Positions 1 through 7,228 of a DNA stretch of 64,000 nucleotides are shown here, piece by piece. The stretch comes from Bacteroidales bacterium (lineage in GTDB: Bacteria > Bacteroidota > Bacteroidia > Bacteroidales > P3). Position 1 is the stretch's first letter; each line of letters opens with the position of its first letter. Position numbers and translations under genes: made by a program. The stretch lies in contig JAGBJI010000005.1 of NCBI GenBank assembly GCA_017934545.1, positions 62,001 to 126,000 of the forward strand, read 5' to 3'. The notes under the pieces were generated by a model. It had not been told where the DNA came from. It ran no database searches and was given only the letters and a program-made list of their open reading frames with translations.

Positions 1-87
1 GATTTTGATTACGACACATGGAAGCAACGTTCGGGTATAGAGAAACTTGTGGAATGGATTTTACTGCCTTTAAGATATTTTATGTAA
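1..87 (+). CDS. C-terminal fragment of an unidentified protein (cut by window edge)
   Basis: An open frame enters from the window edge and ends at a TAA at 85-87, giving 28 residues that finish in a hydrophobic stretch (WILLPLRYFM). It lies 15 bases upstream of the sigma54-type activator on the same strand, so the two are probably co-transcribed. The fragment is too short for me to assign a family. Confidence 0.5.
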   Translation, partial: DFDYDTWKQRSGIEKLVEWILLPLRYFM

Positions 88-102
88 ACTTTACGGGCAA
101 TT

Positions 103-1335
103 ATGGCAGATATACAGGCAATAAAACAAAGGTTCGGAATAATAGGCAATGACGTGCAACTGATGCGTGCAATAGAAGTGGCGGTGGAAGTTGCAATAAC
201 GGATATGAGCGTGCTTGTCACGGGAGAAAGCGGCGTTGGTAAAGAAGTTTTTTCAAAGATAATCCACAACTATTCCCCCCGTAAACACGGCAAATACATA
301 GCCGTCAACTGCGGGGCTATACCCGAAGGCACCATAGAAAGCGAACTGTTCGGCCATGTCAAAGGTGCGTTCACCAATGCCGACAGGGACCGCAAAGGAT
401 ACTTCGCCGAAGCGGACAAGGGTACAATATTTTTGGACGAAGTGGGTGAACTGCCTATGAACATGCAGGTTAAACTGTTGCGTGTGCTGGAAAGCGGTGA
501 GTTTCTGCCCGTAGGAAGCAGCAAAACCCTGCATTGCGACGTAAGAGTAGTGGCTGCAACCAACGTAAACCTCATCAACGCAATAGAAAAAGGCACTTTC
601 CGCGAAGACCTTTACTATCGGTTGAACCAAATATCCATATCCATACCTCCTCTGCGTAAAAGAAAAGACGACATATACATGTTGTTCAAACGTTTTGCCG
701 TAGACCAAGCGGAAAAATACAACATGCCCCATATATCGCTCACTCCGCAGGCACGGGAATATCTTAAAAACTATCCTTGGCAGGGAAACGTACGCCAACT
801 TAAAAACGTAGCCGAGCAGATTTCAATAATTGAAAAAGACCGTACTATAGATACGGAAACTTTGATGCGTTATATTCCGCCCGTATCCTCATTGCCGATG
901 GTTGTAAACAATGGTTTTGAGAACGTACAGACGCAGGACGAGGCATTGTTTGCCATAATGCAGAACAAAAAAGACATTGCGGATTTAAGAAACGATGTAG
1001 AGCAACTGAAAAACGTAGTTGCAACCCTTATCAACAACCGAATCCCGCACGCAACTCCTTTGCTTATTGACAACAACGGTGAGATTAACAACAGCACTTA
1101 CACGCCTGCACATGCGGATATTATCAATGCCGACAGTTATGCGGGCGAAAGCAAAGAACAAGTCATTGAAATGGACGAAAGCAAGGCCGTGATGACTTTG
1201 GCGGAAATGGAAAAACAGGCAATAATATCTTCACTGAAACGCCATAGAGGGCATAGAGCCCAAGCGGCAAAGGAATTGGGTATATCGGAAAGAACGTTGT
1301 ACAGAAAAATCAACGATTACAACCTTGACAATTAG
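103..1335 (+). CDS. Sigma54-interacting AAA+ transcriptional activator without receiver domain
   Basis: This is a bacterial enhancer-binding protein that uses ATP hydrolysis to remodel sigma54 RNA polymerase. The AAA+ domain fills roughly residues 10-245, with Walker A GESGVGKE at 41-48 and Walker B GTIFLDEVGE at 107-116. The sigma54-contacting loop reads GAFTNA (88-93) rather than the canonical GAFTGA. A Fis-type helix-turn-helix is at the C-terminus (about 370-408, AAKELGISERTLYRK). There is no N-terminal receiver or GAF domain, so control must come from elsewhere. Residues 250-360 are a low-complexity linker. The stop codon directly abuts the aroA start, which implies co-transcription with aroA. 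The family is certain; its targets are unknown. Confidence 0.92.
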   Translation: MADIQAIKQRFGIIGNDVQLMRAIEVAVEVAITDMSVLVTGESGVGKEVFSKIIHNYSPRKHGKYIAVNCGAIPEGTIESELFGHVKGAFTNADRDRKGYFAEADKGTIFLDEVGELPMNMQVKLLRVLESGEFLPVGSSKTLHCDVRVVAATNVNLINAIEKGTFREDLYYRLNQISISIPPLRKRKDDIYMLFKRFAVDQAEKYNMPHISLTPQAREYLKNYPWQGNVRQLKNVAEQISIIEKDRTIDTETLMRYIPPVSSLPMVVNNGFENVQTQDEALFAIMQNKKDIADLRNDVEQLKNVVATLINNRIPHATPLLIDNNGEINNSTYTPAHADIINADSYAGESKEQVIEMDESKAVMTLAEMEKQAIISSLKRHRGHRAQAAKELGISERTLYRKINDYNLDN

Positions 1336-2607
1336 ATGGTTAACGGCTGCATAACACTGACTTTAGGAAACAAAGCCACAAACGGCACAGTCATAGATTT
1401 GCCTTATTCCAAAAGTATCAGCAACCGTTTGCTTATAATCAATTTTCTTTCGGGAAAAGACATTGCTTCAAGAGAAAATTTTTCTGATGCCGACGATACG
1501 GAATTGTTGTACAATATTTTACAACATGTAAAATACAAAACCGAAAATTCGTTTCATTGCAAAAATGCGGGTACAAGTACAAGGTTTTTGATTGCTTTGC
1601 TATCTTTATGTGAGGGTACGTGGTATCTGAATGCCGACAGACGTATGCAACAAAGGCCTTTGTTGCCGTTGATTGAGATTTTGACCCGATTGGGTGCGGA
1701 TATAAACGTTGCAGGCAACGGAAAAATATTTCCACTACGCATTTGCGGAAAAAAATTGCAATGCACTCAAACAATCAAAACAGATTGTACGCTGACAAGT
1801 CAGATAGTCAGTGCGTTGTTGCTTATATCGCCGTACTTAGAAAACGGAATGAAAATACTATTGCCCGAAAATCAAAGTTCCGTTTCATATATAAACATGA
1901 CAATATCCGCAGTCAATGCTTTCAACGGCAATATCACAAAAGTAAACAATCTGCTTATCAGCAAACCATCGCAATATAAATTCCGTGACATTGCAACGGA
2001 ATGGGACTACCCTTCGGCTTGCTTTTTTTATCTCTATACTGCGGTAGGTAAATTGACAAATTTACGCATTAACCATCTGCATCCAAGTTCGTTGCAAGGA
2101 GAGTCAATTGCGGGTGAATTGTTTCTGAAACTCGGAGTTGAAACTGTGTTTGATTCTTTCGGAGCTATACTGAATTACAACGAAACATTGATTGACCCGA
2201 ACGCCGAACTTGTATTTGACACAGGCGATTGCCCCGACATTTTTATTGCATTGGCAACGGCATGTTTTCTTTCGGGCAGAAAAACAACTATAACCAATCT
2301 TGCCCCGCAACGTTTAAAAGAATCAGACCGATTGTCAAGCACCGTAAAAGAACTGAACAAAGCGGAAAACCGCTGCTCAATCATCGGTGATTCACTTTTT
2401 ATTGAAAAAAGAACCGCACTTAATTGCAACAAAAATCTGAAAGAATCCGTTATTTGCTTTTCTTCTTACAATGACCACCGCATTGCCATGGCGTTATGTG
2501 CATTTGCTTTTGTCTGCAAGAGAATTGAAATAGACAATCCGTCGTGTACAGAGAAATCTTTTCCGCATTTTTGGGAACAAGCGGAGAAATTATTTGTTTT
2601 AAATTGA
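1336..2607 (+). CDS. aroA: 3-phosphoshikimate 1-carboxyvinyltransferase (EPSP synthase)
   Basis: The enzyme transfers the enolpyruvyl group of PEP to shikimate-3-phosphate in cytoplasmic aromatic amino acid synthesis. At 423 residues it matches the family length. Recognisable motifs are LPYSKSISNRLL near the N-terminus (substrate Lys and Ser), NAGTSTRFL, TSQIVSALLL, LKESDRL, and SYNDHRIAMALCAFA near the C-terminus. The ATG follows the TAG of the upstream regulator with no gap, so translation is probably coupled. It is convergent with the PHP phosphatase, only 18 bases away. Sequence is divergent but the key motifs are intact. Confidence 0.95.
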   Translation: MVNGCITLTLGNKATNGTVIDLPYSKSISNRLLIINFLSGKDIASRENFSDADDTELLYNILQHVKYKTENSFHCKNAGTSTRFLIALLSLCEGTWYLNADRRMQQRPLLPLIEILTRLGADINVAGNGKIFPLRICGKKLQCTQTIKTDCTLTSQIVSALLLISPYLENGMKILLPENQSSVSYINMTISAVNAFNGNITKVNNLLISKPSQYKFRDIATEWDYPSACFFYLYTAVGKLTNLRINHLHPSSLQGESIAGELFLKLGVETVFDSFGAILNYNETLIDPNAELVFDTGDCPDIFIALATACFLSGRKTTITNLAPQRLKESDRLSSTVKELNKAENRCSIIGDSLFIEKRTALNCNKNLKESVICFSSYNDHRIAMALCAFAFVCKRIEIDNPSCTEKSFPHFWEQAEKLFVLN

Positions 2608-2625
2608 GATTTTATCTGATTGTTT

Positions 2626-3483
2626 TTACTTTGTAACGAAAGCATTTATATCTTCCGCATGCCAACCTTGCTCAAAATAGTACAATTCTTTGCAGTTAAG
2701 TTCTTTTAAATGCCGTAAGGCTTCCTTGTAATAAGCACCGGCTTCATCCGCTTTGTGACAATCGGTGCTGACAGTCAGCGGTATATTGTGTTCAATCAAG
2801 TATTTAATCCAAAAAGTTGACGGATAATAATCGTTATGTCTTTGTTTGTACAGTCCGCGTGTGTTTATTTCTACGACAGTGCCGCATTTTGCCACTGTAT
2901 CTATAAGAGATAAAACCAAATCTTCGTACCATTTCTCGCTCTGAAGGAAATACCTGTCCTTGTTGTGCATAACCACTTTGTCAAAGTGACCCAACACATC
3001 GGGACGGTTATGCTCTATCATCTCTTTTTGTTGATTAAAAAAACACGTAACGCCGCTTTTTATGTCATTATCAAAGACTTCTTTCAATCCAAGGTCGTAT
3101 TTCTCACTTTTACCTCCGTCTATAAACCATGTTTTTAGTGAATTATTATGTTCTTTTACCTGATGGACGCTCCCGATAAAGTAATCCAACCCATAATCCA
3201 CCGCCTTGTGCCGTATATCTTCGCATATATCAGGCACAAAATCCATTTCCAATCCTATATAAAGTTTGATTTTGTCCGCATATTTATCTTTCAACCGCAG
3301 AAATTCACGCTTGTATGCAGGAATATCTTCTTCTTTCAATGCAAAATCATTGCTTATCGGAAACGGAGCGTGCGAAGATACGCCCCAATGGGTAAATCCG
3401 CACTCTACGGCACTGATTACCATCTCTTCCATAGTGCTTTTGCCGTCGCAAAAGGTTGAATGCGAATGATAGTTTGTAAGCAT
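2626..3483 (-). CDS. PHP-domain phosphatase, histidinol-phosphatase (HisK) type
   Basis: A 285-residue PHP-family metallophosphoesterase. The metal-binding signature HSHSTFCDGK is at the N-terminus, further His/Asp ligands lie in VSSHAPFP and GLEMDFVPD, and the C-terminal STDCHKADEAG carries the last ligands. Length and motif order fit HisK-type histidinol-phosphatases, which hydrolyse L-histidinol phosphate, but no other his gene is nearby, so the substrate is inferred from the family only. The start overlaps the U32 stop by one base (TAATG), so it is translationally coupled to that gene. Confidence 0.85.
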   Translation of the reverse strand: MLTNYHSHSTFCDGKSTMEEMVISAVECGFTHWGVSSHAPFPISNDFALKEEDIPAYKREFLRLKDKYADKIKLYIGLEMDFVPDICEDIRHKAVDYGLDYFIGSVHQVKEHNNSLKTWFIDGGKSEKYDLGLKEVFDNDIKSGVTCFFNQQKEMIEHNRPDVLGHFDKVVMHNKDRYFLQSEKWYEDLVLSLIDTVAKCGTVVEINTRGLYKQRHNDYYPSTFWIKYLIEHNIPLTVSTDCHKADEAGAYYKEALRHLKELNCKELYYFEQGWHAEDINAFVTK

Positions 3484-4721
3484 TATTTGTGGATTATCTT
3501 ATATAGTTTGTCGTTTCTTCTCACTACACAGGAGGTAGGTATTGAAAACATCTCGCCCTTAATGGTTTTTTGCACTGGCTTTAGGTCAACGCGTATCTCT
3601 TTTACCATATCTTCGTAAACTCCGGTCGTAGGTCCGATAATATAAATATCATCTCCCACCGACAATTCTCCCGTTTCCGTACGAATTTCCGCAACGTTTA
3701 TGTTCTTAAAATAGTTTGTCACCGTACCTATAAAGACTTTTGTCGTCGTTGCCTGCGAACCGTACTTTTCAGACCACTCTCCTACACGTTGTCCGAGGTA
3801 GTATCCGTCCCAAAAATCTCGGTTGTAAACCTTACGCAAGTCCGTATTCCATTTTTCCAACAGCTCTTGGCTCCAAGTACCGTTGCAATATGCCTGAACC
3901 GCTTGCTTATAACAACGGGTTACAACCTTGACATATTCGGGCGACCTGCCTCTTCCTTCTATTTTAAACACTCTTACGCCCGCATCAATTATACGGTCAA
4001 TGAAGTCAATGGTCTTTAAATCTTTGGGACTCATTATATATTCATTGTCAATCATCAGTTCGGTACCGCCGTCGGTATCCGTAACGCGGTAAGGTCTGCG
4101 GCAAAACTGCAAACACGCCCCTCTGTTAGCACTCATGTTAGCATTGTCAAGCGATATATAGCATTTGCCCGAAACAGCCATGCACAATGCCCCGTGTACA
4201 AAGCATTCTATCCGCAGCAATCCGCCGCTTTTCCCCCTTATATTCTGAATTTTTATCTGCTCGGTGATGTATTTTACCTTGTCCAAACTCAATTCACGGG
4301 CGGTAACTATCACATCGGCAAATTTTGCATAAAACTTAACGGCTTCCAAATTGGTTATATTGCATTGGGTGGACAGATGAATCTCCATACCCACCGAGTT
4401 GGCGTAAGAAATCACCGACATATCGGACGCAATCACCGCACTGACCCCGTTTTGCATCGCTGCGTCGATGACTTGGTGCATATAAGGTATTTCGCTGTCG
4501 TATATTACCGTGTTAACGGTCAGATATGTCTTTATATTATGACTCTTGGCAATGGCACATATTTGTTTTAAATCGTCAAGGTTAAAGTTATTGGCAGAGT
4601 GTGACCGCATATTCAGTTGCCCTACGCCGAAATATACACTGTCAGCCCCCGCTTCAACGGCCGCCATCAGCGATTCGTACGAACCGACGGGCGACATTAT
4701 CTCTATTTGTTCAGAATTCAT
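3483..4721 (-). CDS. U32 peptidase-family protein (RlhA/TrhP/UbiU-like)
   Basis: The U32 signature ECFVHGALCMAVSGKCYIS is present together with the N-terminal barrel motif MSPVGSYESLMAAVEAGADSV. Members with this architecture serve in prephenate-dependent tRNA or rRNA hydroxylation or in O2-independent ubiquinone hydroxylation rather than proteolysis. Conserved cysteines are compatible with an Fe-S cluster. The chosen ATG at 4721 begins MNSEQIEIMSP; an upstream in-frame ATG at 4751 would add ten unconserved residues. A -7 box at 4797-4805 leaves a leader of about 70 bases. Co-transcribed with the PHP gene downstream. Confidence 0.88.
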   Translation of the reverse strand: MNSEQIEIMSPVGSYESLMAAVEAGADSVYFGVGQLNMRSHSANNFNLDDLKQICAIAKSHNIKTYLTVNTVIYDSEIPYMHQVIDAAMQNGVSAVIASDMSVISYANSVGMEIHLSTQCNITNLEAVKFYAKFADVIVTARELSLDKVKYITEQIKIQNIRGKSGGLLRIECFVHGALCMAVSGKCYISLDNANMSANRGACLQFCRRPYRVTDTDGGTELMIDNEYIMSPKDLKTIDFIDRIIDAGVRVFKIEGRGRSPEYVKVVTRCYKQAVQAYCNGTWSQELLEKWNTDLRKVYNRDFWDGYYLGQRVGEWSEKYGSQATTTKVFIGTVTNYFKNINVAEIRTETGELSVGDDIYIIGPTTGVYEDMVKEIRVDLKPVQKTIKGEMFSIPTSCVVRRNDKLYKIIHK

Positions 4722-4796
4722 ATATAATATATAATGTATTAATCCATTCAAACGACGGTTTTTTGCAGTAAAACCGCAAAACGCCTGTTTCAGAGT

Positions 4797-4805
4797 GCAA
4801 AATTA
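4797..4805 (-). promoter_or_regulatory. Bacteroidales -7 box for the U32 gene
   Basis: The minus strand reads TAATTTTGC, an exact match to the Bacteroidota -7 consensus TAnnTTTGC. It sits just past the terminator of the PFK gene, so one transcript ends and the next begins within 50 bases. Confidence 0.6.
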
Positions 4806-4816
4806 GTAAATAAAAA

Positions 4817-4848
4817 GCAGATTAAAGTGTGCCGACACCTTAATCTGC
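4817..4848 (-). terminator. Rho-independent terminator of the PFK gene
   Basis: A 14-bp stem (GCAGATTAAGGTGT against ACACTTTAATCTGC on the minus strand, one G-U pair) with a four-base loop is followed on the minus strand by TTTTTATTTAC. It lies 33 bases after the stop of the phosphofructokinase gene. Confidence 0.85.
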
Positions 4849-4881
4849 ATAAATTTATAACCTCTTGCGTGAACTAAAACC

Positions 4882-6117
4882 CTATTCCGTAGGTTGTACT
4901 TTAGGGAAATCCGTGCGGAAAGTTTCAAATTCAGGCTGTCCTATGATATGTGAAAGGAAGTCTTTGTACATATCGGTAAAGCAGAACGTGTTTTCGTCAA
5001 AATATTCCTGCGGTAAAGGACGGTTACCTATCTTTCCCATGTCAATAGACGAACAGTTGTATTCCTCCAATTCAGAATATGAACATACTTTTTTCAACAC
5101 AGGCATCTGTCCGTAGTCTTCCCTTAACAACAAATCGGTTGCTTTGTCGGCAAGAGCCTGCGTAAAACGGCGGTCATACGCACTGCACATCCCGCTTCTC
5201 GGGTAATAACCCGTCATTTGAGCCCTTGCGTCTATTTTAAGTTTCGCTGTTATCTCGCTTGCTATCGTTCCGCATACGCCGCCCAACCGTGCATGGCCGT
5301 ATTCGTCCTGTTCGGTGGAAGCATATACCACATCGCATTTGCCCGTCTTCTCATCATACCAACGCACTCCCTCACTTACTGGTATTATCAGGGCTTTGTC
5401 AGGAGAATTTTTATATGCTTGGTTGACCAAATCAAAGAATTGTTCTTTTCTTTGTTTGTTCATCTCCAATTCCGGTATCAATGCTATCGTGCTTCCGCCG
5501 AATGTTGCGGCACCGGTCAGCCATCCTGCATCGCGTCCCATCACTTCCATGACCATAATCCTTGCATGCGATTCGGCAGTGGTCTTCAACCGTGCGGCAA
5601 AGTCCGATATGGCTTTGGCAGCGGTCGGAAATCCCGGGCATATAACCGCATCAACTTCGGTATTGTTATACTTGTGCATGGTCAAAGTACGCAAATCGTT
5701 GTCTATTGTTTTGGGAAATCCGATAACAGGTATACCTTCCTGCTCGTAAAGGCGTTTGGCTGCACCGTTTGTGTCATCGCCGCCGATGGTCACAAGAACG
5801 TCTATCTTGTAACGCTTCAAATTCCTCATCACTTGCGGTACGCGGTCCTCAGGATTCTTTTTTGACGGGAAAGGATTGGTCCTTGACGAACGCAATGCCG
5901 TTCCTCCGTACAGTCCGAAGTAAGGACGGTCGGTCAAATCCACTATATCTCCGTCGCCCAACAGTCCTTTCCAGCCTGTTCTTATCCCATAAACTTTGAA
6001 ACCCAACATTAAAGCACGGTTTCTTACGCTTTCTATGCTTGAATTGATTGCAGGAGTGTCGCCGCCGCCCGAAAGTATGGCAAGCGTTTTGCCCGCAAAT
6101 AGTTTTTGTCTGCTCAT
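4882..6117 (-). CDS. 6-phosphofructokinase, probably pyrophosphate-dependent
   Basis: Phosphorylates fructose-6-phosphate in glycolysis. The family is shown by ILSGGGDTPAIN at the N-terminus, GGTALRSSRTNPF, and MGRDAGWLTG. Two residues indicate the phosphoryl donor: the GGDD motif has Asp115 where ATP enzymes have Gly, and PKTIDND has Lys136 where ATP enzymes have Gly. Both are hallmarks of PPi-dependent enzymes (EC 2.7.1.90), which work reversibly and save ATP. Length (411) fits the group II PPi family. It follows the DUF3109 gene by 13 bases and has its own terminator at 4817-4848. Confidence 0.93.
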   Translation of the reverse strand: MSRQKLFAGKTLAILSGGGDTPAINSSIESVRNRALMLGFKVYGIRTGWKGLLGDGDIVDLTDRPYFGLYGGTALRSSRTNPFPSKKNPEDRVPQVMRNLKRYKIDVLVTIGGDDTNGAAKRLYEQEGIPVIGFPKTIDNDLRTLTMHKYNNTEVDAVICPGFPTAAKAISDFAARLKTTAESHARIMVMEVMGRDAGWLTGAATFGGSTIALIPELEMNKQRKEQFFDLVNQAYKNSPDKALIIPVSEGVRWYDEKTGKCDVVYASTEQDEYGHARLGGVCGTIASEITAKLKIDARAQMTGYYPRSGMCSAYDRRFTQALADKATDLLLREDYGQMPVLKKVCSYSELEEYNCSSIDMGKIGNRPLPQEYFDENTFCFTDMYKDFLSHIIGQPEFETFRTDFPKVQPTE

Positions 6118-6130
6118 ATTTTGATAAATT

Positions 6131-6697
6131 TTATATGTTATTGTTAATTGTCCGCTCCAATTCTCCGTACCACGCCTCGCCGAACCGCCTAATCAACGGT
6201 TGACGGCAATATTCATACAATGCAATGCCGTCTTTTCGGCCTTTTTCCAACGCCCCTTCGCAAATGTCCCAACGATGATAGTTCAATACCGTCATCTCGT
6301 CGTACTTATTTATCCTTATAGGGTAAAGATGACACGACAAAGGTTTGATAAAATCAATTTTTTGTTCCGTAAAAAGCTTCTGAAACACGCAAAAAGTGTG
6401 GCCTTCGGCGTTTTTGAACGCAAAAACGCAGTCTTTTTTGTCAATAATTTGCGTTACCAACTGTTTTTCGTCGTCAAAAGTATAAAAACCCTGCTCTTCT
6501 ATGACTTGCAATGACCGCAAAGGAAGATATTTTTTCACCGTCGGCAGAATTTTTTCAATCGTTTTTATCTCCTCTTCTTCCAACGGTGCGCCGTAATCGC
6601 CTTCCACACAACAATTACCGCAACATTTTTCCATATTGCAGCAAAATTTTACGTCACGTATATCATCGCTTATTATGCTGTTGCCAACTATCAACAT
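6131..6697 (-). CDS. DUF3109 family protein with cysteine cluster
   Basis: A Bacteroidota protein of unknown function, about 188 residues from the chosen start. The cysteine cluster FCCNMEKCCGNCCVEGDYGAP is followed by further conserved Cys and His residues (CHLYPIRI), suggesting metal or Fe-S binding, which is inference. The frame stays open to an ATG at 6823, but the added 42 residues (rich in Phe, Arg and Pro) come from a repeat array, and a -7 box at 6717-6725 lies inside them. Family members normally start close to the MLIVGNSIIS found at 6697. Likely co-transcribed with PFK downstream. Confidence 0.8.
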   Translation of the reverse strand: MLIVGNSIISDDIRDVKFCCNMEKCCGNCCVEGDYGAPLEEEEIKTIEKILPTVKKYLPLRSLQVIEEQGFYTFDDEKQLVTQIIDKKDCVFAFKNAEGHTFCVFQKLFTEQKIDFIKPLSCHLYPIRINKYDEMTVLNYHRWDICEGALEKGRKDGIALYEYCRQPLIRRFGEAWYGELERTINNNI

Positions 6698-6716
6698 AAA
6701 AGAACCGTTTGTTTTT

Positions 6717-6725
6717 GCAAAAATA
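6717..6725 (-). promoter_or_regulatory. -7 box TATTTTTGC ahead of the DUF3109 gene
   Basis: Exact TAnnTTTGC on the minus strand, 20 bases before the ATG at 6697. Its position argues against the longer start at 6823. No clear -33 TTTG is visible. Confidence 0.55.
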
Positions 6726-6743
6726 CGTATAAAATCCGTAATA

Positions 6744-6984
6744 GGCCGGAAAAAATTAAAAAAAGGCCGAAAAAATTTGATAAAACGCCCAATAAATTCC
6801 GCCAAACGCCGTTTTAACTTCAAAAAGTGTCACTTTTTGAATGAAAGGTGACACTATACTAATGTAAAGGTGACACTTTTTGAACTTTATCGGGCTTCTG
6901 ACGGATTTTATTCGGCTTCTTTTTATTTTTATTCGGCATATTTTTATTCTTTATCGGCGGCTTTTATTTTTTATCAGGCCTCCG
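6744..6984. repeat. Brick-built palindromic array, GTGACAC core, with flanking 21-bp units
   Basis: The centre holds three units with cores GTGTCAC (6827-6833), GTGACAC (6848-6854) and GTGACAC (6870-6876), spaced 21-22 bp and set between A- and T-tracts. To the left, units starting GGCCGG, GGCCGA and CGCCCA begin at 6744, 6765 and 6786, spaced 21 bp. To the right, units CGGCTTC, CGGCATA and CGGCGGC repeat every 21 bp as the approximate inverse of the left side. The whole is a large imperfect inverted repeat with no coding content. Confidence 0.75.
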
Positions 6985-7010
6985 TTGTTTTAAAAACCGA
7001 TTTTTTTGAG

Positions 7011-7200
7011 TATATATAATATAGGTATAAACCGAAATTGCAGCGGGTTTTTATTATATATATTATGGTATAGTCCGAAATTGCGGCAGTTTTATTATAT
7101 ATATTATGGTATAAGCCAAAAATTGCGGCGGTTTTGTTATATATAATATAGGTATAAGCCGAAAATCAGGCGGGTCTGTTATATATAATATAGGTATAAG
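7011..7200. repeat. Five tandem 41-43 bp repeats with TATATAATATAGG motif
   Basis: The GG of the motif TATAGGTATAA (or TATGGTATA) falls at 7025, 7068, 7109, 7152 and 7194, a period of 43, 41, 43 and 42 bp, about twice the 21-bp brick seen next door. Units 1-3 carry an imperfect palindrome of the type GCCGAAATTGCGGC. The array sits at the 3' side of the CapD-like gene. No coding role is seen. Confidence 0.85.
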
Positions 7201-7228
7201 CAAAAAAACTTATAAAAAAGGGGGCGGG

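Noticed and set aside
7011-7200. CRISPR array from regular 42-bp repeats
   Set aside because: Units are similar along their whole length, without unique spacers of about 30 bp, and no cas gene is present in the window.
7011-7200. TATAAT in the 42-bp repeats as sigma70 promoters
   Set aside because: The organism uses TAnnTTTG boxes; no gene starts follow these TATAAT copies in the right orientation, and the neighbouring gene ends here.
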